A stretch of 64,000 bases of DNA, taken from IMG/VR virus record IMGVR_UViG_3300020214_000005, positions 1-64,000 of that record. The stretch is one strand, 5' to 3'. The notes under the pieces are model-generated. The model was not told where the DNA came from. It saw only the letters and a program-made list of their open reading frames with translations, and did no database searches. Position numbers and translations under genes: made by a program. Shown in pieces: positions 1-7,536 of this stretch (position 1 is its first letter; each line of letters starts with the position of its first letter). The stretch comes from a virus.

Positions 1-420
1 CGCCCTGTCCTGCCCTGTCGCCCTGCCCTGCCCTGTCGCCTAGTGCCGTGCCGTGTCCTGCCGTGTCCTGCCCTGCCGTGTCCTGCCCTGCCGTGTCCTG
101 CCCTGCCGTGTCCTGCCCTGCCGTGTCCTGCCCTGCCGTGCCGTGTCGCCTAGTGCCGTGTCGCCTAGTGCCGTGTCGCCCTGCCCTGCCCTGCCCTACC
201 CTGTCGCCCTGCCCTACCCTGTCGCCCTGCCCTGCCCTGCCCTGCCCTGCCCTGTCGCCTAGTGCCGTGCCGTGTCCTGCCGTGTCCTGCCCTGCCGTGT
301 CCTGCCCTGCCGTGCCGTGTCGCCCTGCCCTGCGTCGTCTGGCGAACACTTGTTCGCCCTCGTTCGGTGCGTCATTTTTGATACTTGACTTGTCTCATAA
401 ATGTCGCTAGTGTGTGGTTT
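1..420. repeat. CCTGC/CCGTG low-complexity repeat tract
   Basis: The + strand is built from tandem CCTGC, CCGTG, TGTCC and GTCGCC words. The word CGCCTAGTGCCGTG occurs four times (37, 147, 162, 256). A is almost absent before about 340. Long open frames here are by-products of the composition and are not called as genes. The last 40 bases hold the promoter of the gene at 421. Confidence 0.85.
385..413 (+). promoter_or_regulatory. promoter of the 421-663 gene
   Basis: TTGACT (385-390), a 17-base spacer and TAGTGT (408-413), then 7 bases to the ATG at 421. This spacing predicts a leaderless mRNA. The bases around the -35 box, TACTTGACTTGTCTCA, recur in the minus-strand promoter at 4451-4479, so both belong to one promoter type. 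Confidence 0.65.
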
Positions 421-663
421 ATGGAAGTAACCCTACTGACCGAGACACTCAACTTGCGTGAGACGCTTCGCCTCGCTCGCCTTGCCGAGCGTCTGCCCGT
501 TTCCCGTTTCCGTTTCGGTTCGCCGTGCCGTTTCGTTCGTGTCATTGACCTAACCGTTCATCTTGTAATGCCAGAGATGTTTGAGCGTGTCGGTGCGTTG
601 CGTGTCGCTCGCTACTTGCGTAGCACCTCGCCACGATGGGGTCGTTCGTGGCGCAAGTGGTGA
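421..663 (+). CDS. small conserved protein, paralogue of 38198-38425
   Basis: An 80-residue protein of unknown function. It is real because its C-terminal two thirds match the product of 38198-38425: both carry a FGSPCRFVRV segment, a hydrophobic VIDLTVHLVMPE-like segment, and end in YLRSTSPRWGR(S/T)W. The start at ATG 421 is set by the promoter 7 bases upstream. The gene uses A-poor codons (CGT, GTC, TTG) and sits inside the A-depleted repeat tract, unlike its GC-rich paralogue. The middle could be a membrane-associated helix. No known family was recognised. Confidence 0.6.
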   Translation: MEVTLLTETLNLRETLRLARLAERLPVSRFRFGSPCRFVRVIDLTVHLVMPEMFERVGALRVARYLRSTSPRWGRSWRKW

Positions 664-3600
664 GCGTTGCGCTCGCCGTTGCGTTGCGCTCGCCGTTGCG
701 CTCGCCGTTGCGCTCGCCGTTGCGTTCGCCGTTGCGTTGCCGTTGCGTTCGCCGTTGCCGTTGCGTCGTCGTGCGTGGTGCGCTCGTCGTAGCGTCGTCG
801 TGCGTGGTGCGCTCGTCGTAGCGTCGTCGTGCGTGGTGCGCTCGTCGTAGCGTTGCGCTCGTCGTAGCGTCGCCGTGCGTGGTGCGCTCGCCGTTGCCGT
901 TGCCGTTGCGTTGCCGTGCGTGGTGCGCTCGTCGTAGCGTTGCGCTCGTCGTAGCGTCGTCGTGCGTGGTGCGCTCGTCGTAGCGTCGTCGTGCGTAGTG
1001 CGCTCGCCGTTGCCGTTGCCGTTGCGTTGCCGTGCGTGGTGCGCTCGCCGTAGCGTATCGCTCGCCGTTGCGTTGCGCTCGTCGTAGCGTCGCCGTGCGT
1101 CGTCGTGCCGTGTCGCCCGTCGTGCGTCGTCGTCGTGCTTCGTCGTCGTGCTTCGTCGTGCGTCGTGGTCGTGCGTCGTGGTCGTGCTTCGTCGTGCTTC
1201 GTGCTTCGTCGTCGTGCTTCGTCGTCGTGCTTCGTCGTGCTTCGTCGTCGTGCTTCGTCGTGCTTCGTCGTCGTGCTTCGTGCTTCGTCGTGCTTCGCCG
1301 TGCTTCGCCGTGCTTCGTCGTCGTGCTTCGTGCTTCGTCGTGCTTCGTCGTGCTTCGCCGTGCGTCGTCGTGCGCCGTGCGTCGTCGTGCGCCCTGCGTC
1401 GTTGTGCTTCGCCGTGCGTCGTCGTCGTGCTTCGTGCGTCGTGCTTCGTGCTTCGTGCGTCGCCGTGCGTCGTGGTCGTGCTTCGTCGTCGTGCGTCGTC
1501 GTTGTGCTTCGCCGTGCGTCGTGCTTCGCCGTGCGTCGTGCGCCCGTCGTGCGTGGTGCGTTCGTCGTCGTGGTGCGCCCGTCGTCGTGGCGTGTCGCCC
1601 GTCGTGCGTGGTGCGCCCGTCGTCGTGGTCGTGCGTCGTGGCGTGTCGCCCGTCGTGCCGTGCGTGAGGCGTGAGGCGCACGGGTGGCACGGGGTCGCCC
1701 GTGTGCGTCGTGCGTATCGCTCGCCGTGCCGTGTCGCCCGTCGTGCGTCGTGCGCCGTGCGCCCTGCGTCGTCGTGCGCCGTGCGTCGGCGTGTGTCGCC
1801 GTGCGTCGGCGTGTGTCGCCGTGCGTCGGCGTGTGTCGCCGTGCGTCGGCGTGTGTCGCCGTGCGCCTGCGCCTGCGCCTGCGTGTGTGCGCTCGCCGTG
1901 CGTGTCGCCTTGCGCTTCGCCGTGCGTGTCGCCCTGCCCTGCGCTTCGCCGTGCCGTGCGTGTCGGTTCGCCCGTTGGTAGGTGCGCTCGCCGTGCGCCG
2001 TGCGTCGTGCGTCGCCGTGCGTCGCCGTGTCGGTTCGCTCGCCGTGCCGTGCGTGAGGCGTGAGCCTCACGGGTGGCACGGGGTCGCCGTGTGCGTAGGC
2101 GTGTGCGCTCGCCCGTCGTGTCGGTGCGCCCGTCGTCGCCCGTCGTCGTTCGTCGTCGCCCGTCGTCGTTCGTCGTCGCCCGTCGTCGCCCGTCGTCGTT
2201 CGTCGTCGCCCGTCGTCGCCCGTCGTCGCCCGTCGTCGCCCGTTGCTCGCCGTGCGTTCGTCGCCCGTCGTCGGCGTGTCGCCCGTCGTGCGCCGTGCCG
2301 TGCGTGTGCGCCCGTCGCCCGTCGTGCGCCGTGCCGTGCGTGTGCGCCCGTCGTGCGCCCGTCGCCCGTCGTCGTGGTCGTGCGTCGTCGTGCGTATGCG
2401 CCCGTCGTGCGCTCGTCGCCCGTCGCCCGTCGTGCGCCCGTCGCCCGTCGTGCGCCCGTCGCCCGTCGTCGTGGTCGTGCGTCGTCGTGGTGCGCTCGTC
2501 GTGCCGTGCGTGAGGCGTGAGCCTCACGGGTGGCACGGGGTCGCCGTGTGCGTAGGCGTGTGCGCTCGCCCGTCGTGTCGGTGCGCCGTGTCGTGCGTCG
2601 TGTCCGTTCGCTCGCCGTGCGTGTGTCCGTCGGTGCGTCGGTGGGTGCGCCGTGTGTGCGTCGGTTCGTTCGTGCCGTTCGTGCGTGTGCCGTGTGTCCG
2701 TCGCCGTGTGCGTCGCCGTGTCGGTGCGTGTGCGCCGTGCGTCGCCGTGTCGGTGCGCTCGCTCTCCCTGCGTGTGCGCCTGCCTGCGTCGCCGTGCCGT
2801 GCGTCGCCCTGCCGTGTCGTGCGTGTGCGCCCGTCGCCCGTCGTGCGCCCGTCGCCCGTCGCCCGTCGTGCGCCGTGCCGTGCCGTGCGTCATTGGTCGC
2901 CCGTCGTGCGTCGCCGTCTGCCGTCGTGCGCCAACTCTCGTAGCCCTGCGAACCTCACGGGCAACACGGGTGCGCCCGTCGTGTCCCCGTCGTGCCGTGT
3001 CCCCGTCGTGCCGTGTCCCCGTCGTGCCGTGTCGTGCGTCGTGCCGTGTCGTGCGTCGTGCCGTGCCGTGCGTCGTGCCGTGTCGTGCGTCGTGCGCTTG
3101 CGTGAGCGTGTGCGCTCGTCGGTGCGCCGTCGCTCGCCGTGTCGGTGCGTGTCGTATCGCTATGCGTCTGCGTGTGTCGCCGTGTGTCGCTCGCCGTGTG
3201 CGTAGGCGTGTCGGTGCGCCTGCCGTGCGTATGCGTGTCGCCGTGAGTGCGCTCGTCGTAGGCGTGTCGGTGTCGGTGCGTGTGCCGTTCGCCGTCGTGC
3301 GTGGTGCGCCGTCGTGCGTCGTGCCGTGCGTCGTGCGCTCGCCGTGCGCCGTCGTGCTTCGTGCTTCATAGTGCGCCCGTCGTGCCGTGCGCTCGTCGTG
3401 TGTCGTGCGTGAACCTCACGGGTGGCACGGGGTCGCCCGTCGTGCGTGTGCGTCGCCTGTCGTGCTTCGTTGCTCGCCGTGTCGGTGCGTGTCGTATCGC
3501 CGTGCGTCTGCGTGTGTCGTCGTGCGTCGCCGTGAGTGCGCTCGCCGTCGTGTCGCCACGCCCTGCGCTCGCCGTTCGTCGTGTCGCCGTTCGTCGGTTC

Positions 3601-4182
3601 GTCGCCGTTCGTGCCGTTCGTGTGCGCCACGCTACGCCGTTCGTGCGTGTGCCGTTCGTGCGTGTGCCGTGTGTCGGTTCGCCGTGTGCGTCTGTGCCGT
3701 GTGTGTCGCTCGTCGTGCGTCGTGCGTGAGCCTCACGGGTGGCACGAGGTCGCCGTGTGTCCGTCGTTGCGTCGGTGCGTCGTGCGTGTGTCCGTTCGCT
3801 CGCCGTGTCCGTTCGTTCGCCGTGTCGGTGCGCCGTCGTGTCGGTGCGTATCGTTCGCCTTGCGCTCGCCGTGTCGGTGCGCTCGCCGTGTCCCCTCGTG
3901 CGCCGTGCGTCGCCGTGCGTGTCGCCCTGCGTGGGTCGTGCGTCGCCACGCCCTGCGCTCGCCGTTCGTCGTGTCGCCGTTCGTCGGTGCGCCGTTCGTG
4001 TGCGTCGCCGTGTGCCGTGTCGCCGTGTGCCGTGTCGCCCTGTGCCGTGCCGTGCCTCTCGCCGTGTCGTGTCGTGCCAAAAGCGCACGGGTGGCACGGG
4101 GTCGCCGTGCCGAACCCGACACACGACAAAGCCTCGCCACTCTGCGCTCGGTGCGCTCGGTGGCGAGGCTCGCCGTGCCGTG
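664..4182. repeat. A-depleted low-complexity tract, no genes
   Basis: About 3.5 kb of CGTCGTGCTTCG, GTTGCGCTCGCC, CGCCCGTCGT and GTGCGTCGGC words in shifting tandem order; one 20-base unit repeats about four times at 1780-1860. Bases 1087-1666 contain no A at all, and 2098-2395 none either. Stop codons on the + strand all need A and minus-strand stops all need T, so every frame is open by default. The 783-residue minus-strand frame at 542-2893 is therefore an artefact. Function unknown: possible expansion repeat, structural DNA, or transcript lacking one base. Confidence 0.85.
1675..4106 (+). repeat. dispersed CACGGGTGGCAC element
   Basis: CACGGGTGGCACGGGGTCGC or a close variant interrupts the A-poor tract near 1679, 2069, 2524, 2950 (degenerate), 3418, 3734 and 4088, about every 320-460 bases, always in the same orientation. 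Further copies lie at 4518 and 5220. Several copies are preceded by the small inverted repeat CGTGAG/CTCACG. These copies hold most of the A residues of the tract. Confidence 0.8.
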
Positions 4183-4401
4183 CTAGACGGTCATCAGGTG
4201 TCGCCCGTCAAGCTCCCAGACGCTCAGCCAAGTCGTCGCTATCAACTTGGCCTGCGCCTCGCTCTGACAAGGGATAGCGACTATGTGAGTGTCGCTACTG
4301 TCCCCCGTCGGGCTACTGATCCATACCTCAACGGTGTCGCCATTGGTGACTATCGCCCGAGGCGTTCCCTTCATCACGGTTGTCGGTCGGTTCGTGTTCA
4401 T
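4183..4401 (-). CDS. small hypothetical protein (72 aa)
   Basis: The product starts MNTNRPTTVMKGTPRAIV and has alternating polar and hydrophobic segments that suggest a small beta-rich domain; no family was recognised. The start at 4401 has a strong ribosome site (GGGGGTGGAGAA) just before ATG and its own promoter at 4451-4479. The frame stays open upstream through the next gene, but that part is a shadow. Confidence 0.6.
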   Translation of the reverse strand: MNTNRPTTVMKGTPRAIVTNGDTVEVWISSPTGDSSDTHIVAIPCQSEAQAKLIATTWLSVWELDGRHLMTV

Positions 4402-4450
4402 TTCTCCACCCCCTTCTCCCTTCCCTTGTGGGGCTCTCCCCACGAACAAC

Positions 4451-4569
4451 ACCCTAGTGGCACTTGTGAGACAAGTCAAGTACCCAGACGACGGCTCGGA
4501 CAGGGGCACAAACGCCCACGGGTGGCACGGGCGAGGGTACTTGACTTTCTGGGGGGACTGCCCTATCGT
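4451..4569. promoter_or_regulatory. divergent promoter pair with CACGGGTGGCACGGG between
   Basis: Minus strand: TTGACT (4479-4474), 17 bases, TAGGGT (4456-4451), driving 4401-4183. Plus strand: TTGACT (4541-4546), 17 bases, TATCGT (4564-4569), driving the gene at 4609. The CACGGGTGGCACGGG element lies between the two -35 boxes at 4518, a position suited to shared regulation. Confidence 0.65.
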
Positions 4570-4608
4570 GATGGTTGGGATTACCAACCAACAAGAAGGG
4601 AGACATAT

Positions 4609-4968
4609 ATGAGGCGGTCGTCGGTTTTTCGGGGAGGTCGCACGACGGTCGTGCCGTTCGGCGTGTCGTTGCGCCGTGCGCTCGTCGTGGGCGCACTCGT
4701 CGCCGTGGCGTCGGTGGCGTACGCTCGGCTCGGTGCGAGCCCGTCGTTCGTGTGCGACGCCACGCCCGTCGTCGCCGAGGAGGGCGACACGCTCTGGGGC
4801 ATAGCCGAGGCGAGGTGCGAGGGCGACATACGGCAGGCGACCGACGAGGCGTTCCTTGCGTTCGGCCCGCTGTCGGTCGGCGAGTGGGTCGTGATGCCCG
4901 AGCGTGAGGGCTGTCGTCTGAGCTGGGTCGGCGTGTCGCCGTCGGTGCCGACGCAGGACTGCCGATGA
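4609..4968 (+). CDS. membrane-anchored LysM-like protein
   Basis: A 119-residue protein. It has an Arg-rich N-terminus, one hydrophobic segment (about residues 25-40, ALVVGALVAVASVAYA), then a LysM-like domain with the hallmark EGDTLWGIAEA and a closing GEWVVMP. LysM domains bind peptidoglycan or chitin, so the likely site is the outer face of the membrane. Two Cys pairs could form disulfides. The ribosome site AGAAGGGAG precedes ATG 4609, and the promoter is at 4541-4569. The stop overlaps the next start (ATGA). Possible roles are lysis or exclusion of other phages (inference). Confidence 0.7.
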   Translation: MRRSSVFRGGRTTVVPFGVSLRRALVVGALVAVASVAYARLGASPSFVCDATPVVAEEGDTLWGIAEARCEGDIRQATDEAFLAFGPLSVGEWVVMPEREGCRLSWVGVSPSVPTQDCR

Positions 4969-5207
4969 ACGCACGAACGAGGTCGCTGACGCTCACGAGC
5001 GTCACGAGCGTCGTGTTCGTGGCCCACGCAATGTGGATCGTCGTCGGCATGGTGCTGTCCGTGAGGGGCTCGCTGTCGTGGTCCACCTACTTCGGCGTCG
5101 GGCTGGGGTCGTGGCTCGTCGTGAGGCACCTGATTTCCCTCAGCGAACGGGCCCTGTCCGAGTTCCTGCGCTCGGCCCCGAAGGGGCGCACCGACCGAGC
5201 CGAGTAG
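4965..5207 (+). CDS. small membrane protein
   Basis: An 80-residue protein with two hydrophobic stretches (about residues 12-30 and 42-58) and a charged C-terminus. The start overlaps the stop of the LysM gene by four bases, so the two are probably co-translated. It could be a membrane partner of the LysM protein or a holin-like factor; no family was recognised. Confidence 0.65.
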   Translation: MNARTRSLTLTSVTSVVFVAHAMWIVVGMVLSVRGSLSWSTYFGVGLGSWLVVRHLISLSERALSEFLRSAPKGRTDRAE

Positions 5208-5249
5208 GGCGCAAGACGCCCACGGGTGCCACGGGCTCGCCCCCTGCGC

Positions 5250-5906
5250 TCAGTCGCCCCTCTCGGGGTTCCCCACGAAGTTCTTGGTCTCAAACCCACG
5301 CTCAACCATCGCCAGCGTGAGGGCGTCGTAGAACGCCCGCCCGATGCCGTCGTGGGCCAACTCGTCGGAGACGGGGAGCGTGAGAGCCTTGGCGAACAGC
5401 AATGGGTACATGCCCTCGTGCCCCACGATGCGCTGGTGGCCGGGGACGAAGTTCTCCTCGCCCCAGACGACCGACTTGGGCACGGCGTACCTGTACGACT
5501 TGGTCACGAACGAAACCTCGTCGCCGAGGACGTGGGTCACGGTGAGCGCCTCCTTGATCCTCGGATTGCCCTTGGCGAACTCGTTCGCGAAGTTCTTGCC
5601 CAGGGTCTCCACGGGCTCGTCGGAGACGTACCCCTCGGCGACCATGGTTATCTCGTCGGCACCCCAGCCCTGCCTCAGTATGGCCGCGGCCTCGGAGACC
5701 GCCAGGAACCTCACGTCGGGCGACCTGCGCTGCATGGCATCGGTCATCCTCGTGATGACCGCCAGACGGTCGGTGCGCCAGCCGTAGAGCACCTGGTTCA
5801 TGTCCTCGCCTATGCCGAAGTCCCTCACGCCGGCGGTCTTGGTCTCCACCGCAGTCGCAAGGACGAGCGCCAGTTTCATCATCCGACCCTCGTAGGCGAC
5901 GTCCAT
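5250..5906 (-). CDS. hypothetical protein (218 aa)
   Basis: A soluble, mixed alpha/beta product with no recognised motif. Segments such as YRYAVPKSVVWGEENFVPGH suggest an enzyme-like fold, but no catalytic signature was found. ATG 5906 lies 6 bases after TACCAT, a -10-like box, which fits a leaderless start. ATGATG at 5882, preceded by GAGGG, is the alternative start. Confidence 0.6.
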   Translation of the reverse strand: MDVAYEGRMMKLALVLATAVETKTAGVRDFGIGEDMNQVLYGWRTDRLAVITRMTDAMQRRSPDVRFLAVSEAAAILRQGWGADEITMVAEGYVSDEPVETLGKNFANEFAKGNPRIKEALTVTHVLGDEVSFVTKSYRYAVPKSVVWGEENFVPGHQRIVGHEGMYPLLFAKALTLPVSDELAHDGIGRAFYDALTLAMVERGFETKNFVGNPERGD

Positions 5907-5986
5907 GTATCAATGGTAAGGACGCCACGGGCGTCCACGGGGAAGGGTTCCCCTACGGCGACCAGTTGTTTACTAGCCTGTGCGAC

Positions 5987-6181
5987 ATGGCACAAAAAAA
6001 GAAAACCACCAAGAAATCAAACAACGCAAAGAAGCCCGCCGTCAAGAAGGTCGCATCGAAGATCGCGGCAGCGCCGAAGGTCGAAGCACCGAAGCCTGTC
6101 TCCGTCTCGAGCGTGCCGTCGCCCGCGCCCTTCCTCCCAAAGAAGAAGAAGAGCTTCCTCGCGCGCATCTTCGGCTCCTAG
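5987..6181 (+). CDS. small Lys/Ala/Pro-rich basic protein
   Basis: A 64-residue protein. The first half is Lys/Ala-rich (AQKKKTTKKSNNAKKPAVKK), followed by a Pro/Val linker and a KKKKSFLARIFGS end. The composition resembles the tails of histone H1-like proteins and would bind nucleic acid (inference). ATG 5987 was chosen over 5966 because TAGCCT, a -10-like box, lies 7 bases upstream. Confidence 0.55.
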   Translation: MAQKKKTTKKSNNAKKPAVKKVASKIAAAPKVEAPKPVSVSSVPSPAPFLPKKKKSFLARIFGS

Positions 6182-6187
6182 TCTCGC

Positions 6188-6520
6188 CTAGCGGCGATAG
6201 GAACGATACGCCGCTCGCAATATCCGCACGCCGTTGTCCAGGGGGCGGTAGCACTCCGTGTCGCCACGGGTGGCCATGGGCATCTTCATCATGATGCCGA
6301 AGTTCGCATAGCTCTTGATCAGGATGCCCATCTTGACGAGGCGGTCGAGCGTGGCCTTGGCATCGTCGTTGTCCTCGAACGCGGCGTCGAAGGCGCACAG
6401 CTGGTACGCGAAGGTGGGCACCTCGGGTCGCCGTGACAGGATGAACAACGAGGCCATCATCAGCTTGCGGTCGCCCGCCACGATGTCGGCCTCCCTGCAC
6501 CCCGTCGCGGCCGTCGTCAC
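6188..6520 (-). CDS. hypothetical protein (110 aa)
   Basis: A helical product with segments such as KLMMASLFILSRRPEVPTFA and LDRLVKMGILIKSYANFG. A winged-helix-like fold is possible but not shown. The GTG start at 6520 overlaps the upstream stop (GTGA), which fixes the start. It is the last gene of the 7498-6188 minus-strand operon. Confidence 0.6.
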   Translation of the reverse strand: MTTAATGCREADIVAGDRKLMMASLFILSRRPEVPTFAYQLCAFDAAFEDNDDAKATLDRLVKMGILIKSYANFGIMMKMPMATRGDTECYRPLDNGVRILRAAYRSYRR

Positions 6521-6816
6521 TGGGGCTCCGTCTGGTCGCCGTCCTTGTCGGGCCCCGCGCCGCCGGTGCCGGCGTTCTGTGCCGCTGGCTCGTTGACCTT
6601 CCCGAGTAGGTCGCTCATCGTCGCGTTCAGCTGCCCGAGCAGGACGTTCGTCTTCTCCATCAACTGCTCCACGCTCGTCAGCAGGACGACGGTCTGCACC
6701 GCCAGGTTGCCCTGGCTCTCGTACCTGACGCGGAGGTCGTCGGTGATCCTGCGGTAGATGCGGTCCTGGGCCCACGGGTCACGCCTGTCCATCGGATCCT
6801 CCACGTAGCCCGTCAT
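6517..6816 (-). CDS. hypothetical protein, predicted helical
   Basis: A 99-residue product. Residues 25-75 form a long heptad-like helix (NLAVQTVVLLTSVEQLMEK) that could be a coiled coil; the tail is Gly/Asp/Glu-rich and probably disordered. Its start overlaps the stop of 6813-7067 and its stop overlaps the start of 6188-6520. Confidence 0.6.
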   Translation of the reverse strand: MTGYVEDPMDRRDPWAQDRIYRRITDDLRVRYESQGNLAVQTVVLLTSVEQLMEKTNVLLGQLNATMSDLLGKVNEPAAQNAGTGGAGPDKDGDQTEPQ

Positions 6817-7067
6817 CTCGGCACCTCCTCGGTCGCGATCTCCTCCGAGAGCATTCTATCGAACGAGACCTGGAGCTGCGCGTGCCAGCGCGCGACGTCG
6901 CGCATCAACGCCTGCGCGACGACGAACTGCGGCGGGACGTCGCGCGGCTCCACGGCCACGGGCGACTGGTTGTGGAAGAGGCACGGCTCGGACCGCACCA
7001 TCAGCTCGACGAGCATGCCGGGCTGTATGTTGGAGCCATCGTCACCGTGCGAGGTGCGATCGGTCAC
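6813..7067 (-). CDS. hypothetical protein (84 aa)
   Basis: A small acidic product with no recognised domain. It lies between two genes with four-base overlaps on both sides, so it is probably translated with them. The C-terminal half looks helical. Confidence 0.6.
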   Translation of the reverse strand: MTDRTSHGDDGSNIQPGMLVELMVRSEPCLFHNQSPVAVEPRDVPPQFVVAQALMRDVARWHAQLQVSFDRMLSEEIATEEVPR

Positions 7068-7498
7068 TTATGGTGCTCCACGAGGGCCCCCATCGGCATG
7101 ACGATCCGCTCCTCGAGCAATCCGACTTCGAGGGAGTTCGCCGCGATGTGGTCGAGGGCGTCCACGAGGCGTATGCCGATCCTCTCGAACTCGGGCGCCA
7201 TCCGGCGCATCTCGAGCTGGCGCCTCCACGCCTCGGTGCTCTCCTCGATGCTCTCGGCGCCGAACGTGTCGAAATGCTTGTTGGCGAAGTCGAGCAGGTG
7301 GAGCGGATAGTTGTTCTGGTAGCGCTCGCGCGTCTCCTCGGACGCATCCGCGAACGGAGCGAAGAATACGCCCACCTGGGCGAGGTTGTACAGGGCCGCC
7401 GCGTGCTCGCCGACGAGCCTCCTTCGCTCCTTGGCCGCCTGATTCCTCTTGCTGGCCCCCGCCGTCTTCTTCTTTTTCCTCGCGTTCTTTTTGCTCAT
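7064..7498 (-). CDS. hypothetical protein with basic N-terminus (144 aa)
   Basis: The N-terminus is a Lys/Arg cluster (MSKKNARKKKKTAGASKR), followed by a helical body. No family was recognised. ATG 7498 lies 6 bases after the -10 box of the promoter at 7505-7533, so the mRNA should be leaderless. It is the first gene of the operon 7498-6188. Confidence 0.65.
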   Translation of the reverse strand: MSKKNARKKKKTAGASKRNQAAKERRRLVGEHAAALYNLAQVGVFFAPFADASEETRERYQNNYPLHLLDFANKHFDTFGAESIEESTEAWRRQLEMRRMAPEFERIGIRLVDALDHIAANSLEVGLLEERIVMPMGALVEHHK

Positions 7499-7504
7499 GC
7501 CAGC

Positions 7505-7533
7505 ATCCTAAATGCCCACGGGCGCGCCGTCAA
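7505..7533 (-). promoter_or_regulatory. promoter of the 7498-6188 operon
   Basis: On the minus strand: TTGACG (7533-7528), 17 bases, TAGGAT (7510-7505), then 6 bases to ATG 7498. The spacer contains the CACGGG word seen throughout this part of the window. Confidence 0.7.
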
Positions 7534-7536
7534 CGC

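Noticed and set aside
542-2893. 783-residue minus-strand open frame and many other long frames in 1-4100
   Set aside because: The minus strand has almost no T and the plus strand almost no A, so stop codons cannot occur. The encoded peptides are monotonous Arg/Thr/His/Ala strings with no ribosome sites.
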